Of a stretch of 64,000 nt of DNA, positions 35,237-45,032 are shown in pieces. The stretch lies in assembly GCA_963721365.1 (NCBI GenBank), contig CAVRJE010000020.1:1-64000 (forward strand), given 5' to 3'. The position numbers and the translations under genes were made by a program. Numbering within the stretch: the stretch's first letter is position 1; the number at the start of each line of letters is the position of its first letter. Under the pieces are notes generated by a model. That model was not told the origin of the DNA, made no database searches, and worked only from the letters and a program-made list of their open reading frames with translations. Source of the DNA: CAIQPS01 sp963721365. GTDB lineage: Bacteria; Actinomycetota; Thermoleophilia; RBG-16-64-13.

Positions 35237-36530
35237 GTGTTCGAGCTGATGGGCCTGTTGCATCGTCTTAGACGGCGGTTGATCCGCCCGGGAAGGCCTC
35301 TTGTTCCCGCGCCCGCCCGCCGGCGCGTCCCCCTCCCCACCCTGTTCGCGCTGGTGCTCGGCGCCGGCGTCTTCTGGTGTATAGCCGCGGCCCCCGCACT
35401 ATGCGGTGCCGGCGACGGCGACCACCGGCTCGACCACCACCACCGTCTTCACCCTCAAGGGAGGAGTCAAGATCCAGGTGGACGACCTCACCGCGCGGGC
35501 TCAGGCCGTGCAGGCCGAGATCGACGCCCTCGACGAGGAGTTTCTGCAGAAGACCGAGGAATACAACAGGTGCCTGGAGGACCTCGACAGCGCGAACGCC
35601 CGTATGTCGGAACTGCGGCGCATGGTCGCCGACGCCCAGGCCGACAAGGCCCGCCGGCAGGCAATGCTGGACGAGCGGATCAGGTCCGTCTACAAATCCG
35701 GAGGGCGCGACCAGCTGCTGCAGCTCTTGCTGCTCGCCGACGGCATGGAGGACCTCTACAACCGGGTGCGCCTGGTTGCCACGCTCGCCGACCAGGACCA
35801 ACGTCTGGTCTCCGACCTCAAAGACAGCACCACCCGGCTGGATCTGCTCCTGACCGCGGTCGACGATCAGAAGCGCCAGCAACTGGCCCTGCGTGAGGAA
35901 ACGACCAATCGGGCCTTCGAGATCCAAGCGACGCTGGCCCAGCGCGGAAAGACGCTGGCCGGCCTCGACGCGAAGGTGAAGGCGGTCATCGAGCAGGAGC
36001 GCCAGCGCCAGAAGGAGGAGCAGGAGCGGCTCCAGCGGGAGCTCGAGGCAAGGCTTCAGGCAGCTCTGCTGGCCGCCCAGATCGCCGCCCAGAATCATGT
36101 CCTGAACGGCGGCCAGGTCTACCACGGCACTCTCCCTCAGACCGAGAACGAGATCCTCAACCAAGTCATCGAGACGGCCGCTTCTTACATGGGCATCCCC
36201 TACGTCTGGGGCGGCACCCGGCCGTCGGGCGGCATGGACTGCTCGGGCTTCGTGCGCTACGTATTCAAGCAGCACGGCGTCAACTTGCCGCACTACTCCG
36301 GCTATCAGGCTCAGCTGGGCATTCCCGTGGAGCTCGCGGACATACAGCCGGGTGACCTGGTGGCCTTCGGTTACCCGGTGCACCACGTGGGCATCTACAT
36401 CGGGGACGGTCTGTTCATCCACACGCCCGGCGACTACGTGAAGATCCAGAAGCTGAGCAGCCGCCACAATCTCTCCGCTATCCGGCGCTTTCCTCTGGAG
36501 TTGAGGACGGGGCCACCGCTGTTTGGGTAG
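35237..36530 (+). CDS. Secreted coiled-coil NlpC/P60 peptidoglycan hydrolase, frameshift after the signal peptide
   Basis: The first frame (GTG at 35237 or ATG at 35249) encodes a basic start and a hydrophobic signal (LPTLFALVLGAGVFWCIAAA). The mature protein continues one frame over from about 35400. Counted from an in-frame GTG at 35406, residues 25-230 form a long coiled coil of the CwlO/RipA type (AQAVQAEIDALDEEFLQKTE). Residues 248-374 are an NlpC/P60 domain with catalytic Cys279 (GGMDCSGFVRYVF), His327 (HHVGIYIGD) and His339 (FIHTPGDYV). It cleaves peptidoglycan stem peptides outside the cell. Without the signal it could not function, so the shift near the C-run at 35390 is probably an error or a recent lesion. 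Confidence 0.85.
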
Positions 36531-36595
36531 CGCCCCCATCGCTCGCCTGCGGCGGCATGAAGTTGAAGGCCGGCACTGTTCGCCCATTTTTCCGC

Positions 36596-36601
36596 TAGAA
36601 T
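36596..36601 (+). promoter_or_regulatory. -10 box for a probably leaderless small gene
   Basis: TAGAAT ends six bases before the ATG at 36608, placing the expected transcription start on the start codon. No ribosome binding site is visible. Confidence 0.45.
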
Positions 36602-36607
36602 CGAGCC

Positions 36608-36916
36608 ATGCCACTACCAGCGATCATCCTGATCTGTGTGGGATGTGCCCTCATCCTCGGCGGGCTGGTGTATGTCGCCATCAAGGCGGCCGCGCTCATC
36701 AAGGCCGCCCGAAAGGCAGGCATCAATAACATGGCCGACGTGCAGGAAGTGATCGGCCGGGTGCAGCGATTGGAGCCGCGCTTCCGCGAGCTGGAGAAGA
36801 ACCAAGCGGCCCTGGCCGAGAGCCTGCAGAGACTCGCTGCCGAGGCCGAAGTGTTGAATTACCTGAGAGAAGAGTTGGACCGGTCTTCCGGCGGGCTCTG
36901 GAGCCTCAAGTCGTAG
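36608..36916 (+). CDS. Small membrane-anchored coiled-coil protein
   Basis: 102 residues. The N-terminal helix IILICVGCALILGGLVYVAI anchors it. Residues 40-95 are a continuous charged helix (VIGRVQRLEPRFRELEKNQA, ALAESLQRLAAEAEVLNYLR) with heptad character. It resembles DUF948-like or FtsL/B-type small coiled-coil proteins, but no family is certain. It lies just after the NlpC/P60 hydrolase and could act in the envelope. Confidence 0.6.
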   Translation: MPLPAIILICVGCALILGGLVYVAIKAAALIKAARKAGINNMADVQEVIGRVQRLEPRFRELEKNQAALAESLQRLAAEAEVLNYLREELDRSSGGLWSLKS

Positions 36917-36931
36917 GGGCCAATACGTGAA

Positions 36932-36961
36932 GGCGCCGGCCTCCGGGAGGAGGCCGGCGCC
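36932..36961. terminator. GC-rich hairpin terminator
   Basis: An 11-bp stem (36932-36942 with 36951-36961) with an 8-nt loop lies between the plus-strand coiled-coil gene and the minus-strand Nfu gene. Confidence 0.75.
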
Positions 36962-37007
36962 ACTTCTCGCCGCTAGACCGGCGCTACTGCTACACCGGCA
37001 GCACCTG

Positions 37008-37232
37008 TTAGACCGGCACTACCTCTTTGACCGCGGGGACCTGCTCCTTGAGCACCCGCTCGACGCCCATGCGCAGGGTCATCTGCGACATGGGGCAGCT
37101 ACCGCATGCGCCCACGAGCCTGACCTTCACGGTGCCGGTATCTTCGTCCACGTCAACCAGTTCGACGTCGCCGCCGTCGTTCTGGAGGGCCGGACGGATG
37201 AGATCCAGTGCCTTTTCGACTTCTTCTTTCAC
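37008..37232 (-). CDS. NifU C-terminal (Nfu)-type Fe-S scaffold protein
   Basis: 74 residues from GTG, preceded by AAGGAG. The whole protein is one Nfu domain: VEKALDLIRPALQNDGGDVE, then VRLVGACGSCPMSQMTLRMG with the CxxC that holds a 4Fe-4S cluster. Such proteins deliver Fe-S clusters to targets. It follows the thiolase by 16 bases on the same strand. A local Fe-S carrier is sensible beside a locus so rich in Fe-S enzymes. Confidence 0.9.
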   Translation of the reverse strand: MKEEVEKALDLIRPALQNDGGDVELVDVDEDTGTVKVRLVGACGSCPMSQMTLRMGVERVLKEQVPAVKEVVPV

Positions 37233-37248
37233 CTGTTACTCCTTGCTT

Positions 37249-38430
<1,182 letters not shown>

Positions 38431-38448
38431 CGGGACTCCTTTCTTTTT

Positions 38449-38500
38449 AGGCTGCTGAAGAACGACGCCTCTGCGGCGAAGCGTCGTTCTTCAGCAGCCT
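38449..38500. repeat. 20-bp perfect inverted repeat
   Basis: Arms 38449-38468 and 38481-38500 are exact complements around a 12-nt loop, between the thiolase start and the upstream glycosylase gene. It is more stable than a normal terminator. It carries no U-run on the minus strand (CTAAAAAG follows). It could act as an intergenic processing or attenuation structure. Confidence 0.7.
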
Positions 38501-38588
38501 CCTATGGGAGCGCCCTGCGTCGCGATGGTCCCCACGACACCGCTACAGCCGGCACGACCCCGGTACTGACATGCGCTAGAGAAGATAC

Positions 38589-38627
38589 CATTCCAGGGCC
38601 CTGTTGACCGCCGCGGGCCCTGGAATG
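38589..38627 (-). terminator. Hairpin after the Tag-like gene
   Basis: A 13-bp perfect stem (38589-38601 with 38615-38627) with a 13-nt loop lies just downstream of the minus-strand glycosylase. Confidence 0.65.
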
Positions 38628-38637
38628 GGCGGTGGCT

Positions 38638-39135
38638 CTAACCGTTTGCGAGAGCCGCCACACCCTCCGTCTCGTGCGGGCGCCAGCCGGCGCTGAAGAG
38701 GAAGAACAGCGCGGAGGTCCTCCCCAGGTGGGTGAACACCTGAGCAAGGCCGTCGGCGGCGACGTCCAGGTCGGTCCCCGCGCCGAGATCTAGGAGGTAG
38801 GCGTGGAACGGCGCGTGCCCGTCGTGCGCGCGCCCGTTGAGCCCGGCGATCTGCTCCAGGAACGTGCCGGCATTCTTGATCACCGCCTCGATCTTCCGCC
38901 GGTTCCGGATGACCCCGGGGTCGGAGAGCAGCCGGGCCACGTCCTGCTCGTCCATCTGCGTGACCTGCGCCGGGTCGAAGCCGTGGAAGGCCAGGCCCAT
39001 CTCCTTCCACCGCGACTCCACCACCTTGGGGCCCAGCCCGGCGGAGAAGACCGCCCGCGCCAGCAGGGCGAAGTATTCCTGATCGTTCTGCGGGTACTCA
39101 CCGGCCCGCTGCATCCAGGGTTGCTTTTCGAACAT
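38638..39135 (-). CDS. DNA-3-methyladenine glycosylase I-like (Tag family) protein
   Basis: 165 residues. The ATG follows AAGGAGG. The helical pattern NDQEYFALLARAVFSAGLGP, WKEMGLAFHGFDPAQV and LLSDPGVIRNRRKIEAVIKN is the Tag/HhH core (PF03352). The N-terminal zinc-binding Cys and the usual RCxW start of true Tag are absent, so it belongs to the Tag-like branch and its base specificity is uncertain. It follows the ABC transporter genes on the same strand. Confidence 0.75.
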   Translation of the reverse strand: MFEKQPWMQRAGEYPQNDQEYFALLARAVFSAGLGPKVVESRWKEMGLAFHGFDPAQVTQMDEQDVARLLSDPGVIRNRRKIEAVIKNAGTFLEQIAGLNGRAHDGHAPFHAYLLDLGAGTDLDVAADGLAQVFTHLGRTSALFFLFSAGWRPHETEGVAALANG

Positions 39136-39200
39136 CGCTCCTCCTTGCCTTCGCACCCGTGTACTGGAGCCGATGCTAGGAGAAAGGAGCGGCTGGGTGA

Positions 39201-39875
39201 CTACACCAGAGGCTGGAACTTGGCGAGCCACTCCCGCGCCACGGCGGCGCGGTCGCTCAGGTCGAGCTCGCGCAGGCTCTTGTCGGGCATCAGCTCGACG
39301 ATGCGGTCGGCCAACTGCAGCGCTTCGGTCAGATCGTGGGTGACGTAGACCACTGTGGTCGTCCGCTCTTTGAGGATCTGCTGCAGCGTGACCATCAAGG
39401 ACGACTTGAGGGTGGCGTCCATGTTGCTGAAGGGCTCGTCCATGAGCAGGATGGCCGGCTCCACCGACAGGGCGCGCGCTACCGAGACGCGCTGGGCCAT
39501 CCCGCCGCTCAGCTCGGCCGGATGGTAGTGCTCGAACCCGGCCAAGTCGACCCTGGCGAGCCAGCGCGCGGCCTTCTCCCGCGCCTCGGCCTTGGCGAGC
39601 CCCTGGGCGCGGAGCGGAGCGGCCACGTTATCGAGGGCGGTGCGCCAGGGCAGCAGCCTCGGCTCCTGGAACACGTACCCCATCACGCCGTCGGCGACCT
39701 GCACCACTCCCGCGTCCGGGCTCAGGATGCCGGTGATGAGCTTGAGGATGGTGGTCTTCCCCACTCCCGACGGTCCCACTACTCCCAGGATCTGTCCCGA
39801 CGAGACATGGAACGAGAGATCGTTCAAGACTTCGAGCGAATCGAACGACTTGCTCACGTGCTCGAAGGCGATCAT
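39201..39875 (-). CDS. ABC transporter ATP-binding protein (SsuB/TauB-like)
   Basis: 224 residues. Walker A is GPSGVGKTT, the Q-loop is in VMGYVFQEPRLLPWRT, the signature is LSGGMAQRVSVARAL, Walker B is ILLMDEPFSNMD and the H-loop is VYVTHDLTEAL. The type matches importers of nitrate, sulfonate and pyrimidine precursors. It pairs with the permease and lipoprotein genes upstream on the same strand. Confidence 0.9.
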   Translation of the reverse strand: MIAFEHVSKSFDSLEVLNDLSFHVSSGQILGVVGPSGVGKTTILKLITGILSPDAGVVQVADGVMGYVFQEPRLLPWRTALDNVAAPLRAQGLAKAEAREKAARWLARVDLAGFEHYHPAELSGGMAQRVSVARALSVEPAILLMDEPFSNMDATLKSSLMVTLQQILKERTTTVVYVTHDLTEALQLADRIVELMPDKSLRELDLSDRAAVAREWLAKFQPLV

Positions 39876-39918
39876 CGCGCGGGCCTCCGCGCGCCGGCGC
39901 CGCTCATCGTGCCGCGGC

Positions 39919-40674
39919 TCACTGCGGGGCCTTCCGCCAGCGCATGGCCCGCCTCTTGACCGGCCGCAGCACGCCGAACTCGATCACCGCCATGAGCACG
40001 AGCAGCACCAGGACCCAGGCGAAGAGCTGCGGGGTCTCGAGAAAGCTCATGGCCCGGGAGAAAGCATGTCCGATCCCGTTCGTGGCTGCGAGGACCTCGG
40101 CCAGGACCACGGCCCGGACGGCGATGCCGGTGGCCAGGGTGAGCCCCGCGATCGCCGGAGAGGCGACGCCCGGCAGGTAGATCTCCCTGAGCAGGAGGCC
40201 GCGCGAGAAGCGGTAGACCCGGCCCATCTCCACCAGCCGCCGGTCGATGGCGAGGACTCCCTCGACCGTGTTCACGTACATGGTCGGGATCACGATGAGC
40301 GCGACCACGAACATCACCGTGAAGTCGCCCAGGCCGAACCAGAGCATGGCCAGCACGGCGATGATGACGACGGGGATGGTCATCCCCACCCAACGGAGCG
40401 GCTCGAAGAACGCCCGCAACCGCGGCTCCAGGCCGGCCGCCACACCAAGCACCCAGCCGACCGCGGCGCCCACCGCCAGGCCGATGACCAGGCGCTTGAG
40501 CGTGATGAGGAGCTGCACCCAGAGGGTGCTGCCCCAGGCCAGATCGGCCAAGGCCCGGATGGTCGCGGCGGGCGAGGCCATGATGACCGGGTTGACGAAC
40601 AGCGAGAGCAGCTGCCATCCGATGAGGATGGCAGCTGCTCCCGCGAGCGTGTAGAGCAGACGGGTGCGCTCTAG
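39919..40674 (-). CDS. ABC transporter permease (SsuC-like)
   Basis: About 250 residues with six helices and the EAA loop (VEMGRVYRFSRGLLLREIYL, then ASPAIAGLTLATGIAVRAVV). The coordinates start at the first codon after the substrate-binding stop (PLERTRLLYTLAG). No ATG, GTG or TTG lies there in frame, and a start at 40908 would overlap the previous gene by over 230 bases. Either a frameshift hides the true start or an unusual codon is used. It belongs to the taurine/nitrate-type permease family. Confidence 0.75.
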   Translation of the reverse strand, partial: LERTRLLYTLAGAAAILIGWQLLSLFVNPVIMASPAATIRALADLAWGSTLWVQLLITLKRLVIGLAVGAAVGWVLGVAAGLEPRLRAFFEPLRWVGMTIPVVIIAVLAMLWFGLGDFTVMFVVALIVIPTMYVNTVEGVLAIDRRLVEMGRVYRFSRGLLLREIYLPGVASPAIAGLTLATGIAVRAVVLAEVLAATNGIGHAFSRAMSFLETPQLFAWVLVLLVLMAVIEFGVLRPVKRRAMRWRKAPQ

Positions 40675-41809
40675 GGGGTGTGGTTGAAGTAGAAGCCATC
40701 GTCGGGCACCTTGCCGCCGATCACCTCGGGCGAGAGCTCCGACAGGTCCTGATAGAACGCTTCCAGGCTCGCCCGGGCGTCCACGGCAGTCGTGTACTTC
40801 CAGGCGATGCTCTTGAGCGAAGCGGTCATGACGGCGGCTTTCAGACCGAGCTGCGGCAATTGCGTCTCCACCAGCTTGCCGGCTTCTTCGGGATTGTCCA
40901 GCATCCACTGCACCGCTGCCTTGTACTCGCGCTCGAAGGCCGCGATGACCTCGGGCTTGTCGAGCACGGACGCAGTGGCGACCGTGCCTGCAATGGGGCT
41001 GTCGGTGCCTCCTGACGCCTCGGCCCAGGCCTGGTCGAAGGCGAGAGCCCGGTGCAGCGGCTTGGCGGCCGTCGCGGTCTGCAGGATGACGGCGGTGGCG
41101 AGCGCCTCGCTGAGCACCGCGTTCGACCTGGCCCGACAGCAGCAGCTGCGCGGCCTGCGTGGGGTCGGCGGCGTAGCGAAGCTTGAAGTCCTTCTGCGGA
41201 TCGAGCCCTTCGCGACTTGGCGATGTACTGGAACATCAGGTCGGGCACGCTGCCCTCGAACGGCACCACCAGCGACTGCCCCTTGATGTCGGCGAAGCTC
41301 CTGGCTGTGGCGTCGCCAGTGATGAGGTAGGTGATGTTCCACACGGAGATGTCGAGCAGTTGGAGCTTGAGGCCCTTGTTGTAGAAGATGGCCGAGCTGT
41401 TGGACGGCATGGTGACGAAGTCGCCCTGTTTGCCGGCCACGTAGGCCTTGAGCTGGTCGGCGTTCTCCCAGATGACCACTTCGGTCTTGTCGGCCACATC
41501 GGCGAGCTTGTTGTTGACCGCCATGTACGCCAGCGGGATGGCCATGGGGCCGGGCGGCGCCACCAGGGTGAGCTTGTCCAGCTTGGCGGCCGGGGCCGAT
41601 GTGGTCGTGGCGGCCTTCGGAGGCGCTGGTGAGGCGCGGTCGTGCGTGGTCGGGGCCGGTCGTGGGCACCTCGGTAGCTGCCGGCGACGACGTGTGGTGT
41701 CGGAGCCCGACGAGCCGCAGCCGGCCAGACCGACGGCAAGCGCCAGCACTGCGACCAGTGCAAGCGCCAGGATAAGGCCGGCGACGAGATTCTTCCTGGA
41801 GAGCATCAT
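40671..41809 (-). CDS. ABC transporter substrate-binding lipoprotein, several frameshifts
   Basis: The start MMLSRKNLVAGLI leads into a lipoprotein signal ending VGLAGCGSSGS, so the protein is anchored outside the membrane. The periplasmic-binding fold (NMT1/SsuA-like) reads LDKLTLVAPPGPMAIPLAYM and KGLKLQLLDISVWNITYLIT in one frame. GLDPQKDFKLRYAADPTQAA follows in a second, then AFEREYKAAVQWMLDNPEEA to the stop in a third. The linker after the Cys also looks shifted. The substrate is unknown. The ATG overlaps the TGA of the hydrogenase-system regulator upstream, which ties the transporter to hydrogenase control. Confidence 0.7.
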
Positions 41810-42056
41810 TCGTCGAAGTCCATCCTCTGCAGCTCCGACGCCTTTCAGTTCTCCAAGATCCTTGTAGAACGTCTCTGCCTCGGCACCGAACACGTCGACC
41901 AGCACCAGACCGCTCGGGGAGCAGCTGGTCATGTCGGCGTCGTGGATGCCCAAGCCGCGTGCGGATGCTGCACCCGTACTTGGTCAGGACCGCCTGGACC
42001 GCCGGCACGTTCTCGGTGCGGTGCGAGATGTGGATGCCGAAGATCGTGTGCTTCAT
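41806..42056 (-). CDS. Iron-only hydrogenase system regulator (TM1266-like), frameshifted
   Basis: About 83 residues. MKHTIFGIHISHRTENVPAV opens an ACT-like fold; after shifts near 41955 and 41840 it continues HDADMTSCSPSGLVLVDVFG and finishes QRMDFDE before a TGA. The pattern and length match the small putative regulators encoded beside [FeFe]-hydrogenase maturation and structural genes. GAAAGGGG precedes the ATG. It is transcribed divergently from rex, across the Rex-like operator. The molecular role of the family is not established. Confidence 0.7.
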
Positions 42057-42156
42057 GAGGAATCCCCTTTCTCGTTGGGGCTGCGCTGCGACCCTCTTGC
42101 TGTAGTGCGACAGCGAGTCTCCGGTCGAAGCCGATCTGTGAACCCGCCTCCGACTG

Positions 42157-42201
42157 TTGACTTGCATGGCCTATGGTAGTAGATTGTGAAACGTATAACA
42201 A
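42157..42201. promoter_or_regulatory. Divergent promoter with Rex operator
   Basis: The plus strand shows TTGACT (42157-42162), a 17-base spacer and TAGATT (42180-42185). The minus strand shows TTGTTA (42201-42196), a 17-base spacer and TACCAT (42178-42173). Between and over them lies TTGTGAA-ACGT-ATAACAA (42184-42201), which matches the 18-bp Rex site (TTGTGAA-N4-TTCACAA) in 12 of 14 specified positions. A 12-bp palindrome AACAACGTTGTT follows. Rex bound here would block both promoters. Confidence 0.7.
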
Positions 42202-42231
42202 CGTTGTTACTGACGTAACGTTGGGGAAAAC

Positions 42232-42995
42232 GTGGCAACGTCCGGAAAACCCGTGGTCTCGCGAAAGACGGTGCAGCGGCTCAGCCGGTATCGCCGTTTG
42301 CTCACCGATCTCCAAGAGACCGGCACCACCAGCATCTACTCTCACCAACTCGCCCACCTCGCCGGCGTCAGCGCCGCGCAGGTGCGCAGAGACTTCATGG
42401 TGATCGGCTACTCGGGAAGCCCCAACCGCGGCTATCAGCTCGACACTTGCCTGGCCAGCATCGAGAACCTGCTCGACGGCACCACCCGCCAGGACGTAGC
42501 TCTGGTCGGACTCGGCCGGCTGGGGCATTCGGTGTTGGCGCACTTCGCCGGCCGGCGCCCGCTGCTGCGCATCGCCGCCGGCTTCGACACCGATCCCGAC
42601 GCTCATCGGCACCTCGGTGGAGGGTTGCCCGGTGCACGCCATGGCCGACCTCGAGCAGGTGGTCAAGCAGAAGGGCATCCGGGTGGCCATCCTCGCGGTG
42701 CCGCCGGAGACCGCCCAAGCGGTCGCCGAGTCGCTGGTGCGGGCCGGCGTGCGGAGCATCGTCGACTTCACCGCCGTGCCCTCTGCGCCTGCCCGAGAAC
42801 GTCTTCGTGCGGCACATGGACATCACCTCGGCTCTGGAGACCGCGGCCTTCTTCGCCCGCCAGGACGGAGATCCCGAGCCGGATGGCGACGCAGACATCT
42901 CCGGAGGCCGAGAACGGCGGCGAGAACGGCGCCGAGGCCGAGATGCGAGCCGATCATCCACACCATCGATTCGCTCTTGGCGGGGGCCGACATGA
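42232..42995 (+). CDS. rex: Redox-sensing transcriptional repressor Rex, frameshifted
   Basis: The GTG start is preceded by GGGG. Residues 1-75 are the winged helix (RLSRYRRLLTDLQETGTTSI, HLAGVSAAQVRRDFMVIGYS). The Rossmann domain has VALVGLGRLGHSVLAHF and, after a shift near 42600, VAILAVPPETAQAVAESLV. After a second shift near 42785 comes NVFVRHMDITSALETAAFFA, the domain-swap C-terminal helix. Rex binds NADH, leaves its operator when NADH is high, and so derepresses fermentation and hydrogenase genes. The final 40 residues are Arg-rich and probably in the wrong frame. The end overlaps the DRTGG gene by ATGA. Confidence 0.85.
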
Positions 42996-43344
42996 AGCTG
43001 GACGAACTCGCCCGCCGGATCGGCGCGAAGGTGCTGACGCCGGGTCCCGCGGACGCCAAGATAACCAGGATCTACGCCGGCGACCGGGTCAGCGACCTGC
43101 TGAACGAGGCCTCGAGCAAGACCCTGCTCGTGACCAACCTGGCCAACCTGCAGATGCTCCGGGTAGCCGAACTCATGGAAGTGCCGGGCGTCTGCTTCGT
43201 CGACGGAGTGGAACCCGACCAGGAGGTGGTCGAGCTCGCCTCCCGAACCACACCATGCTGATGGTCTCCCCCGTCGGGGTGTTCGAGACCTGCGGCCTCA
43301 TCTACCAACTGCTGGCCGGCATGCAGAACGGGACCGGCACGTGA
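42992..43344 (+). CDS. DRTGG-domain protein, one frameshift
   Basis: About 117 residues. MKLDELARRIGAKVLTPGPA and ITRIYAGDRVSDLLNEASSK lead to VPGVCFVDGVEPDQEVVELA. After a shift near 43240 it ends MLMVSPVGVFETCGLIYQLL. This is the stand-alone DRTGG domain often encoded in [FeFe]-hydrogenase operons of anaerobes, thought to sense a ligand or act with the adjacent ATPase. The start overlaps the rex stop (ATGA). Confidence 0.7.
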
Positions 43345-43360
43345 GCACGCGAGGCCGCTG

Positions 43361-43785
43361 ATGGAGTTCGTCTCCTTCGACATCGAGAGCAACGACTTCC
43401 GCCGGGCGGGGGCCGCTTCGCGCGCCATCAAGGAGCACCTCAAGCGCATCGGAGCCGATGCGGAGGCCATCCGGCGCACCATGATCGCCGCGTATGAGGC
43501 GGAGATGAACGTGGTGATCCACTCGGTCGGAGGGCAGGCTGGAGGCCTCGCTCTCCGATTCGCGCATCGACGTCAACGTCGTCGACGAGGGCCCGGGCAT
43601 ACCGGATATCGACCTCGCCATGAACGAGGGCTACTCCACTGCCAGCGCCGCGGCCCGGGCGCTGGGCTTCGGGGCCGGGATGGGCCTGCCGAACATCAAG
43701 CGCAGCAGCGACCGCCTGCGGGTCACCTCGCGGGTCGGCGAAGGCACCCGGGTGAGCTTCACCGTCTACCTCAGCCCGGAGGTCA
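43361..43785 (+). CDS. RsbW-like anti-sigma/serine kinase-type ATPase, one frameshift
   Basis: About 141 residues. MEFVSFDIESNDFRRAGAAS begins the GHKL fold; the N-box is RTMIAAYEAEMNVVIHS. After a shift near 43535 come the G1 box (VNVVDEGPGIPDIDLAM) and G2 box (GFGAGMGLPNIKRSSDRLRV). This is the small histidine-kinase-like ATPase found with hydrogenase genes in clostridia and relatives. The frame runs without a stop into the Fe-S protein that follows, so the two may be fused here; elsewhere they are normally separate. Confidence 0.7.
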
Positions 43786-45032
43786 CGGGTGCGGCCCCGA
43801 GCATCTCCCTCTACGCTTCCGCGGACCGCTGCCGCGATTGCCGGGCCTGCCTCACGGCTTGTCCGACTCAGGCGCTCCGGGTACGGGATGGCAGACCGAG
43901 CGTGCTCGAGCATCTCTGCATCGACTGCAACCAGTGCATCGCGGCCTGCAGCACGGGCGCGTTGACCGTACGGGACGTCCTTCCGTCGGTCGACGACGTG
44001 GTCGTCCGGGAGGATGCGGCGTTGGTGGTGCCGCCGGCGCTGCTGGCCGGATGTGGAGCGGACTACCCGCCCGACCGCGTGCTCGCCGCTCTTGGCCGGC
44101 TGGGCTTCGCCGAAGTGAACACGGCGACCCCGTTCGAGGAAGCCCTGCGGGAGGCCGCGCTCGAGACCGCCGAGGGCGAGGGGCCCCGGACCGGTGATCG
44201 TGCCGGCGTGCCCGGCAGTCGTGAACCTCATCGAGCTCCGGTTCCCGTCGCTCGTGGGCCTGCTCGCGCCTTTCGATTCTCCCTGGGAGGCGGTCGTGGC
44301 ATCGGGCGGCGGGCGGCCTCTCGCCTGCGTGGTCTCCTGCCCCAGCCAGCGCTCGGTCCTCGCCCAGGAGCAGACGCCGGCAGCGGGAGGCGACGCGGCA
44401 CCGTCGTCGAATGCCTTTTGCCCGACGCCGTCCGTCAGCCGCTCATGCGGGAGCTGACCGGGCACGCGCCCCTCGACGCGGCTGTGGCCGCAGAGGACGG
44501 CCGGCAGACAGCCGGCGGAACGCGGGAGGCCGGCGGACCGAGCACACGGACCCGAATGACGACGGGCTGCTGGTGGTCAGCGGCATCCGCCACGTCATGG
44601 CGGTGCTGGAGGAGATCGAGAACGGCCTGCTCGAAGACGTGACGGCGCTGGAGGCCTACGCGTGCGAGGGCGGCTGCTTCGGCTCTCCGCTGCTCTTCGA
44701 GGACCATCACGTCGCCCGCCGCCGGTGGAGCCGCGGGAGAGCCGCCGTCGAGGGCGTGGAAGCCGCGGGACCCGCGGCGAAGGCACGTCACGGCGGTGCC
44801 CCGGCGCCGGCCCTACGCGGCCCGTCCGGGGATCCGCCTCGACTCCGACATGGGGCGCGCCATCCAGAAGCTCGGCCGCCTCCAGGCCATCACCCATTCG
44901 CTGCCGGGACGCGACTGCGGCGCCTGTGGCGCCCCCACCTGTGCCGCTTTGGCGGAAGACGTCGTCATGGAGCGGGCCGGCGTCGAGCTGTGCCCGTATA
45001 TCGCCGGCGAAAAGGAGGATACGGACTCATGA
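43786..45032 (+). CDS. Ferredoxin / hydrogenase large-subunit-like protein with C-terminal Fe-S domain, multiple frameshifts
   Basis: In order: two 4Fe-4S motifs (CRDCRACLTACPTQ, CIDCNQCIAACSTG) and a segment PVIVPACPAVVNLIELRFPS resembling the hydrogenase catalytic fold. A second half follows with VVSGIRHVMAVLEEIENGLL and the hydrogenase-type ACEGGCFGSPLL. It closes with CGACGAPTCAALAEDVV, an Fe-S domain (PF04060 type). At least four frameshifts are needed. Homologues form part of the accessory set of bifurcating hydrogenase loci and probably sense redox state rather than turn over hydrogen. It overlaps the next start by ATGA. Confidence 0.65.

Noticed and set aside
40675..40908. N-terminal extension of the ABC permease to an ATG at 40908
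   Set aside because: It overlaps the substrate-binding gene by over 230 bases and the extension is Arg/Gly rich without membrane character.
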